A stretch of 40,015 nt of DNA from Bacillota bacterium (GTDB taxonomy: Bacteria > Bacillota > Clostridia > Lachnospirales > Lachnospiraceae), in assembly GCA_023402845.1 (NCBI GenBank), contig JAEYFP010000021.1, positions 1-40,015 of the forward strand, given 5' to 3'. Below are positions 34,491-40,015 of this stretch, one piece after another. How positions within the stretch are numbered: the first letter of the stretch is position 1; each line of letters opens with the position of its first letter. Made by a program: the position numbers and the translations under genes. Below the pieces are notes generated by a model, which saw only the letters and a list, made by a program, of their open reading frames with translations, searched no databases and was not told where the DNA came from.

Positions 34491-35197
34491 ATATTGCGAT
34501 GCTGATAGCAGGCGGAAGCGGGCAGCGGATGCGTCAGGATATTCCAAAGCAGTTTATTAATGTTAATGACAGGCCGGTTATTGTATATACACTGGAAGCA
34601 TTTCAGAAGCATCCGAATATTGATGCGATAGCGGTCGTATGTTTAGAGGGCTGGGGAGAAATCCTGCGGGCCTATGCAAAGCAGTTTAATATTACAAAGC
34701 TGCAGTGGATCTTTCCGGGAGGCGAAAACGGACAGGAATCCTTGAGAAATGGAATCATGGGCTTAAGAGAGCTGTGCGACAGAGAGGATATGGTGCTGAT
34801 TCATGATGCAATCAGACCGTTGGTGTCTCAGGAAATTATTTCGGATAATATTAGCTGCTGTATGCGCTATGGTTCGGCAGTCACGGTGATTCCCTGTGCG
34901 GAGGCAATGCTTCAAACAAAAGATAACGAAAGCTCTGCAAAGGAAATTCCGCGCGGCGAACTTGCAAGAACGCAGACGCCACAGGCATTTTATTTAAAAA
35001 AGCTGATATGGGCTCACGAAGAAGCAGAAAGGCGGAATATCACGAATTCCATAGCAACCTGTACACTGATGATTGAACTGGGCGAAAAAATATATTTTTC
35101 TACAGGCTCCGAAAAAAACCTGAAGCTGACGACGACGGATGATATTGAAATATTCAAAGCATTGCTGCATTCAAAAAAGGATGAATGGATGAAATGA
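34487..35197 (+). CDS. tarI: TarI-like ribitol-5-phosphate cytidylyltransferase
   Basis: The enzyme joins CTP with a polyol phosphate to make a CDP-activated donor. The 236 residues have the IspD/TarI signature AGGSGQRMRQDIPKQF (8-23), the CTP-binding PGGENGQESLRNG, LIHDAIRPLVS, and TQTPQAF. The pattern around WGEILRAYAKQFNIT favours TarI over IspD. Coupling (ATGA) to the TagB-like gene supports CDP-ribitol or CDP-glycerol production. No TarJ reductase gene is in the window; the ribitol phosphate must come from elsewhere, or the SDR downstream supplies a related step. An IspD role cannot be excluded. Confidence 0.82.
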   Translation: MNIAMLIAGGSGQRMRQDIPKQFINVNDRPVIVYTLEAFQKHPNIDAIAVVCLEGWGEILRAYAKQFNITKLQWIFPGGENGQESLRNGIMGLRELCDREDMVLIHDAIRPLVSQEIISDNISCCMRYGSAVTVIPCAEAMLQTKDNESSAKEIPRGELARTQTPQAFYLKKLIWAHEEAERRNITNSIATCTLMIELGEKIYFSTGSEKNLKLTTTDDIEIFKALLHSKKDEWMK

Positions 35198-36207
35198 TTT
35201 CTTATGAAGGTTTCCGAAATAAACGAATATTGGTGACCGGTGCAACCGGTTTGATTGGATTTTCTCTGATTAAGGCATTACTTGAGATTAATCAGAGCGA
35301 GGAGCTCGGCCTGCACATCACAGCCCTGGTGAGAAACCGGGAAAGGGCACTGGAGCGCTTTGGCGAATATAATGGACAGGATGCCTTTTTGCTGTTGACG
35401 GGGGATGTGTGCCATGAGGAAGTATTTTGCGGGCAGGTATGGGATTATATGGTACATGGGGCAGGAAATGCACATCCGAAGGCATTTGCCATGCAGCCGG
35501 TGGAGACGATGAAAGCAAATTTGCTCGGAACCATAAATTTGTTGGAGTATGCGGTAAAACAAAAATCCGTGCAGGAAGTGAAAAAAATTTTATTTCTTAG
35601 CTCCGGGGAAATTTATGGAGAGGCAAAAATGCCGGATGAAAAGGGCTGGCGGGAGGACTGCGCGGGTTTGGTGGATTCCATGTGCTTAAGGGCCTGTTAT
35701 CCCGAGAGTAAAAGGGCTGCGGAAACGTTATGCCTGTCGTATTATGAGGAATATAAAATTCCCGCTGTTGTTGCGAGACTGTCTTATATTTACGGTAAAG
35801 AGGTGCTTTCGGATAATACACGAGCCGATGCACAATTCCTCAGGAATGCCCTTGCAGGTGAGGATATTATTATGAAAAGTGAAGGAATGCAGATGCGCTC
35901 CTATTGCTATGTCGAGGATGCTGTGAATGCCCTGATTTTGCTGCTTTTGGAAGGAAATGCGGGGGAGGCCTATAATGTGGCAGATCACGAATCCGTGGTG
36001 ACAATCAGGGAATATGCAATGACGCTGGCAGATGTTTTTCAAGTAGGGCTTAAAATGGAGCTACCGGATCAGCTCGAAAAGAGCGGCTATTCCCAAATGA
36101 AGAAAGAAATACTGAATGCCGAAAAGCTGTATGAGCTAGGCTGGACTCCCCAGTATAATTTGATTTCCGGCATGGAAAAGATGAAGAGAAAGGGCAAGAC
36201 AGATTGA
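35185..36207 (+). CDS. NAD-dependent epimerase/dehydratase (extended SDR)
   Basis: This is a nucleotide-sugar or polyol-modifying enzyme of the extended short-chain dehydrogenase family. The 340 residues have the cofactor motif VTGATGLIG (17-25), SSGEIYGE, and the catalytic pair Tyr172-x3-Lys176 in CYPESKRAAE. Family members epimerise or dehydrate UDP-, dTDP- or CDP-linked sugars; the exact substrate is not readable. The start at 35185 overlaps the TarI-like gene by 13 bases; the ATG at 35194 (ATGA overlap with the stop) is an equally good alternative. It is part of the 33243-37580 operon. Confidence 0.87.
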   Translation: MDEMISYEGFRNKRILVTGATGLIGFSLIKALLEINQSEELGLHITALVRNRERALERFGEYNGQDAFLLLTGDVCHEEVFCGQVWDYMVHGAGNAHPKAFAMQPVETMKANLLGTINLLEYAVKQKSVQEVKKILFLSSGEIYGEAKMPDEKGWREDCAGLVDSMCLRACYPESKRAAETLCLSYYEEYKIPAVVARLSYIYGKEVLSDNTRADAQFLRNALAGEDIIMKSEGMQMRSYCYVEDAVNALILLLLEGNAGEAYNVADHESVVTIREYAMTLADVFQVGLKMELPDQLEKSGYSQMKKEILNAEKLYELGWTPQYNLISGMEKMKRKGKTD

Positions 36208-37580
36208 TGGACTCCAAAGTTGGTATTGTGATATGCAATTATAATAAGCAGGATTATATTGTTCCATGCATTCAATCGGTATTGAATTCTTCCATGCAGG
36301 ACCTTGCTGTTTATGTGGTCGATAATGCTTCTACGGACGAATCTGTATCCCTTATCAGGGACCAATTCGGCGACAGGGTCATGCTGCTGGAAAATAAAGA
36401 AAATTTGGGCGGATCTGGTGGCTTTAATACGGGCGTCAAGGAAGCCTTAAAGCGTGGTCATTCTTATATCATGCTCATGGATAATGACATCATTGCCGAT
36501 AAAAAAGCGGTCGAAGAGCTGTATTATTTTTTGGAACAGCATCCCGAGGTTGGAATGGTGGGCTCTAAGGTGTATTTTATGGATGAACCCGAGCATATTT
36601 GGGGCTATGGCGGGACGATCGATTTTACAGAGTTTAAACAGAAGGATTCCTATAAAAATTTTACGGATGGTGACAGTGTTCCGGAGGTGGAGTATTGTGA
36701 TTATGTGGCAGCCTGCTCCCTGATGGCCCGGACGGAGGCAATCCAAAAGGTGGGCCTGATGCCCGAGGATAATTTTATCTATTGGGATGATATGGAATGG
36801 GGTTGGCGCTTCAATCAGGCAGGTTACCGGGTTGCGGTATGTGGAAAATCAAGAATCTGGCATAAGGCAGGGGGCAGAAATGCCGGAAATACCTTTATTC
36901 ATTACTATATGTGGAGAAATCGTATTCATTTTTTTATGAATATTCTTCCTGAGGAACAGAAAGAGCACTTTGCCGATACAATTTTAACAGAAATGTTCCG
37001 TATGATATACAGCGTAAATTTGAAGGGCGAGGTTAATATCGTTCGCACACTCATGTATGCGTTTGATGATGCGGTACATGGAGTGCGGGGAAAGGCATCG
37101 GAGGGAAAAATACTGGATAGGCCTGCCGTTTCAAACCGCGTGAAAGAAGCCATGACCGGCTGCGGCAGCGTGTTGATTAAATTCAACGGAAATTACGAAG
37201 GCCTCGGAAACATTATCAGGAGCTTAAGAGGTTTTGCAAAGGATTTGAGAATCGGTATCAGTCCGGACGTTCAGGGTGACTGTGGAGAAACCGGTATCGT
37301 GCAGAAAACATTGCAGGCGCAGTATTCTGATTGTGAGGTATGCGCAGACTACCGGCCGGAAAACTTTGATCGGCATATGATTATGTGCGAGCATATATTC
37401 AGGCTGCCTGCGGATGCGGGAGAGGATGTCTATATCGATCCGTGGTGTAATATTATTTATTCGCCGGAGGATTTCATTTATTGCAAGAGTTTTGAGCAGA
37501 CAAAGGAGTTGTTTTTGCTTTGCAGGAAGGAAATTTTGCTGTCTATGAAGGGAAAATGTGAATATGCAGAACTTGAATAG
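36207..37580 (+). CDS. GT2 family glycosyltransferase
   Basis: The 457-residue protein starts with a GT-A catalytic domain: GIVICNYNKQDYIVPCIQSV, VYVVDNASTDES, NLGGSGGFNTG, and the metal-binding DND at 92-94 (MLMDNDIIAD), followed by YWDDMEWGWRF, the typical ED-x2-W-like acceptor segment. This pattern is close to rhamnosyl- and galactofuranosyl-transferases. About 200 C-terminal residues have no motif I know. The ATG at 36207 is preferred over TTG 36204; it overlaps the SDR stop (TGATG). It is the last gene of the operon behind the sigma-28-like promoter. Confidence 0.86.
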   Translation: MDSKVGIVICNYNKQDYIVPCIQSVLNSSMQDLAVYVVDNASTDESVSLIRDQFGDRVMLLENKENLGGSGGFNTGVKEALKRGHSYIMLMDNDIIADKKAVEELYYFLEQHPEVGMVGSKVYFMDEPEHIWGYGGTIDFTEFKQKDSYKNFTDGDSVPEVEYCDYVAACSLMARTEAIQKVGLMPEDNFIYWDDMEWGWRFNQAGYRVAVCGKSRIWHKAGGRNAGNTFIHYYMWRNRIHFFMNILPEEQKEHFADTILTEMFRMIYSVNLKGEVNIVRTLMYAFDDAVHGVRGKASEGKILDRPAVSNRVKEAMTGCGSVLIKFNGNYEGLGNIIRSLRGFAKDLRIGISPDVQGDCGETGIVQKTLQAQYSDCEVCADYRPENFDRHMIMCEHIFRLPADAGEDVYIDPWCNIIYSPEDFIYCKSFEQTKELFLLCRKEILLSMKGKCEYAELE

Positions 37581-37803
37581 GAGTACATTTATTAGAAATT
37601 CCTGTCATAATATAAAGAAATATGTTATAATATCCGATATAATAAACAAGAAAAATTATGGAGGATTATAAGGATGCTGGGAGAAAAAACTTCGTAACTT
37701 TATCTGCAAAGAATTTGGATAGAGCGACGGGTTTTTTTAGTATCAAATAAATTGTATTAAAAACAGGCAATGATATTGTATATGAGGAAAGTGATGGCTT
37801 GGA
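37581..37803 (+). other. AT-rich gap with a candidate promoter and a possible 30-residue ORF
   Basis: TATAAT occurs at 37626-37631 behind CTGTCA (37602-37607, 18-base spacing), a possible sigma-A promoter. TAAA (37613-37616) and TCCGATAT (37633-37640) look like a sigma-28 promoter but with a 16-base spacer. A frame from ATG 37658 to TAA 37750 would encode 30 residues starting MEDYKDAGRKNF; it has no ribosome binding site and I do not recognise it. I do not call it a gene. Confidence 0.4.
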
Positions 37804-38931
37804 ATGATTGGGAATATGATAAAAGGGTGCAAAGAGCTTTGGTTAATTTCTGAGCATGGTGATGATGCAAGAGATAATGGATTTGTCTTTTTTCAGTATA
37901 TGTGTAAAAAACATTCGGAAATAAAATGCGTCTTTGTTGCGGATAAGAAAAATTTACAAGATTGGAATAAAGTTAAGAAGATTGGAAGTGTAGTTCAGCA
38001 TAAAAGTGTATACCATAAGCTTTTATTTATAATAGCCGATAAAATTATTACATCACATGTTGGCGACAGTGAGCCATGGGATTATGATGATGTTGTTAGC
38101 TTTAGAAAAAAGCATCCCAAGTTGTGGGGAAATAAGAAAATAGTCTTTTTGGATCATGGTGTGATTGATAAAAATATAAGTAAGACGTATCATAAAAAAA
38201 GAAGACCGGTTGATTTGTTTGTTTGTACGACTATGGCGGAGAAAAATTACATAAAAAGCTCGCTCGGATATCAAGAGAGGGAATTGGCATTTACGGGTCT
38301 TCCCAGGTATGATGGTTTATTTAAGCACCGGGAAAAACGGCAGATTTTACTGATACCAACCTGGCGGACAGAATTTGATTTGAGAAACTGTTTAAGTGAA
38401 GAAACGATGAAGCGCAAGTTTTTAAATTCTGAATACTACCGATGCTACAGTCAACTGCTTAATTCATCAAAAACAATAGAGTTATTAAAAGCCTATGATT
38501 ATGAGCTGGTTTTTTATCCGCATTATGAAATGCAAAGATATTTGAGATTTTTTGACATAAACAATAATAAGGTGGTCGTTTTAGATAAATTCAGTGGTAA
38601 CGTTCAAAAATTATTGAAAGAGTCGGCACTTATGATTACAGATTATTCAAGTGTGGCGTTTGATTTTGCATATATGAATAAGCCGATTATCTATTATCAA
38701 TTTGATTCAAATAATAAAAAGCATTATGGAGACAGTTATTTCAGTTATCAGGATGATGGATTTGGTCCGGTATCCTATACAGAAGAACAAGTATTGGAAG
38801 AAATGGAATGTTTTTTGATTGGCGGATGTAAAAATATAGAATTGTATACACGTCGTGCAAAAAAAACATTTGTATATCACGATAGAAAACATTGCGACAG
38901 AGTGTATCATAAAATAAAGTCGTTGATTTGA
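37804..38931 (+). CDS. Second CDP-glycerol/polyol phosphotransferase-like protein
   Basis: The 375-residue protein belongs to the same TagB/TagF family as the one at 33243. It has FLDHGVIDKNISKTYHKKRR with the conserved His in LDHG, then FTGLPRYDGLF, LLIPTWRTEF, FYPHYEMQRY and LMITDYSSVAFDFAYMNKPI, the donor-binding segment. No membrane segment. The ribosome binding site is weak; ATG 37816 is an alternative start. The gene and its right-hand neighbour are distinctly richer in A and T than the 33-37 kb operon, which suggests a separate origin. Confidence 0.84.
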   Translation: MIGNMIKGCKELWLISEHGDDARDNGFVFFQYMCKKHSEIKCVFVADKKNLQDWNKVKKIGSVVQHKSVYHKLLFIIADKIITSHVGDSEPWDYDDVVSFRKKHPKLWGNKKIVFLDHGVIDKNISKTYHKKRRPVDLFVCTTMAEKNYIKSSLGYQERELAFTGLPRYDGLFKHREKRQILLIPTWRTEFDLRNCLSEETMKRKFLNSEYYRCYSQLLNSSKTIELLKAYDYELVFYPHYEMQRYLRFFDINNNKVVVLDKFSGNVQKLLKESALMITDYSSVAFDFAYMNKPIIYYQFDSNNKKHYGDSYFSYQDDGFGPVSYTEEQVLEEMECFLIGGCKNIELYTRRAKKTFVYHDRKHCDRVYHKIKSLI

Positions 38932-38988
38932 AAAATGCCGAGGTTGTAACTTGATTTTGTATTATAAACGTACAGGGATGTTCTTAAA

Positions 38989-39843
38989 ATGATTAAACTC
39001 ACAGCTGCTATTATTTTATATCATTATGACAGAAAAATAATAAATAATGCGATTGAATTAAGCAAACTATTTCGTTATATTATCGTATTTGATAACAATG
39101 AAGAAATGGTTACGAATAGTGCAATTGATGAACTGAAGAAAATTAATAATATTTTTTATTTTTCTAAAAATAAAAATATGGGTTTGGCATATGGATTGAA
39201 TTATTGCTGTAACAGAGCTTTAAAAATGGGAAATGATTGGATTGTTTTATTAGATCAGGACAGTAAATTGTCAAAAGACGGTATTCAAAAGATGGAATGT
39301 TTTATTTTGAAAGAAGATATGGACGGTACGCTGGGAATAGCAGCGCCGGCAATAAGGGATAATTGGCGGGTGCCAAAACAGCAAAAAGTAAAGCGAAAAG
39401 ACGTAGTTATCACAAGCGGTATGTTTTTGAAACTCAGCGCATTTGAAACGGTTGGCCTATTCAATCAAAAGCTGTTTCTATATTATGTAGATTTTGATTA
39501 TTGTCTTAGAATGCGTGAAGAAAAATATAGGATTCTTCAAAACATGGGGGTTATTATGGAACATAATTGTTTTGATGATCAGGATACAAAGGGAGGATAT
39601 AAAGTAAATAAATATACAGCAATCAGACATTATTACAGTATCAGAAACTGGCTGTATATGAAGCAGAGATTTCCAGGGGAAAAGGCCTTTTTAGAAAGAG
39701 AAGAGGAAAATTGTAAGAGACGTATTGAAGAAATGATTTATTTTGATTCAGGCAGATGTAAAAAGATTTTGGCACTATTATTTGGTATTCTGGATTTTTA
39801 CAGAAAAAAATTTGGAAAGTGCGGATGGAGATTTCTATATTAA
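38989..39843 (+). CDS. GT2 family glycosyltransferase (rhamnosyltransferase-like)
   Basis: The 284-residue protein has the GT2 core: an AAIILYHYDRK start, FDNNEEM, NMGLAYGLNYCCNRAL, and the metal-binding DQD (89-91) in WIVLLDQDSK, then FLYYVDFDYCLRM, the acceptor-side acid pair. The NXGLAXGLN motif and LLDQDS are typical of rhamnosyltransferases in polysaccharide loci. The C-terminal part has basic amphipathic helices that may contact the membrane. It is 57 bases downstream of the TagB-like gene and probably co-transcribed. AT-rich like its neighbour. Confidence 0.84.
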   Translation: MIKLTAAIILYHYDRKIINNAIELSKLFRYIIVFDNNEEMVTNSAIDELKKINNIFYFSKNKNMGLAYGLNYCCNRALKMGNDWIVLLDQDSKLSKDGIQKMECFILKEDMDGTLGIAAPAIRDNWRVPKQQKVKRKDVVITSGMFLKLSAFETVGLFNQKLFLYYVDFDYCLRMREEKYRILQNMGVIMEHNCFDDQDTKGGYKVNKYTAIRHYYSIRNWLYMKQRFPGEKAFLEREEENCKRRIEEMIYFDSGRCKKILALLFGILDFYRKKFGKCGWRFLY

Positions 39844-40015
39844 AAGTGTGGTATATAGAAATGATAAATACACGATAACCTAATATTAAAAAGTCCAGCG
39901 GTGTGATGTCAAGTGAGAAATGAAATAAAAATCATATATTTTTATACTATTTCTTAAAAAACAAAAAACGACTACCTAAGCCCTGTCGACCAGGTTTTTA
40001 AAAAATGAGCAGGGC
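39844..40015. other. Terminal non-coding stretch with an inverted repeat
   Basis: No gene is seen. GCCCTG (39980-39985) and CAGGGC (40010-40015) form inverted arms at the very end of the window, and CCTGTCGACCAGG lies inside, followed by TTTTT. This could be a terminator or part of an element that continues beyond the window; it cannot be judged from here. Confidence 0.35.

Noticed and set aside
37613..37640. TAAA-N16-TCCGATAT before the gene at 37804
   Set aside because: The spacer is one base too long for the sigma-28 consensus, and a sigma-A promoter overlaps, so it is not called.
38016..38042. TAAG-N15-GCCGATAA, a sigma-28-like match
   Set aside because: It lies well inside the coding sequence of the TagB-like gene at 37804 and has no gene starting after it. 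It shows that chance matches to this motif occur in the window and limits confidence in the weaker intergenic ones.

Overview
The window looks like chromosomal DNA of a motile, anaerobic, low-to-mid GC Gram-positive bacterium, most likely a Lachnospiraceae-type Clostridium relative. Reasons: strong AAGGAGG-type ribosome binding sites, a FliW-CsrA-flagellin module, sigma-28 promoters of the Bacillus/Clostridia type (TAAA-N15-NCCGATAW), tandem flgK genes, CUT1 sugar transporters beside intracellular glycosidases, and TarI/TagB-type polymer genes. The taxon is an inference from gene content, not from a marker gene.

Layout. (1) 235-2216: stator genes motA-motB, with an unusually long repeat-bearing MotB linker, followed by two hairpins. 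(2) 2444-3016: thymidine kinase tdk, convergent with a two-component system on the minus strand (histidine kinase 5283-3775, response regulator 3731-3048). (3) 5459-15636: a carbohydrate locus. It starts with a membrane-anchored solute-binding protein divergent from the kinase, then a paralogous lipoprotein solute-binding protein, two CUT1 permeases and three cytoplasmic glycosidases (GH42, GH5, GH3). The GH3 gene carries a frameshift and lacks the end of its last domain. (4) 15702-16430: a YgjP-like metallopeptidase gene. (5) 16542-27250: the late flagellar cluster flgM-flgN-flgK-flgK-flgL-fliW-csrA, then flaG-fliD-fliS-fliT-like, then flagellin. (6) 27332-39843: a probable flagellin/surface glycosylation island: a small unknown gene, a Maf-type glycosyltransferase, a GT-B transferase, a NeuB-cupin fusion, two TagB/TagF-like transferases, a TarI-like cytidylyltransferase, an SDR epimerase/dehydratase and two GT2 transferases.

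How the parts work together. FlgM should hold sigma-28 until the hook is complete. Its export then releases sigma-28 to transcribe flagellin and, by promoter match, flaG-fliD and perhaps the polymer/glycan genes from 33243. CsrA would repress flagellin translation at a leader hairpin with an AUGGAA loop and at the ribosome binding site until FliW, freed as flagellin is exported, sequesters CsrA. The Maf/NeuB genes downstream of flagellin would decorate it. In the sugar locus, the kinase has seven predicted membrane spans and no large external domain, and the neighbouring solute-binding protein is tethered to the membrane; they may form a sugar-sensing unit that controls the transporter and glycosidases. 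An inverted repeat, GGTTGA-N7-TCAACC, lies between them, with a degenerate copy before the transporter operon.

The observations I would follow up first are the extended sigma-28 promoter set that reaches the TagB/TarI-type glycan genes, the CsrA hairpin in the flagellin leader, the kinase plus tethered binding protein pair, and the frameshifted GH3 gene. No tRNA, rRNA, CRISPR array or insertion sequence was seen.
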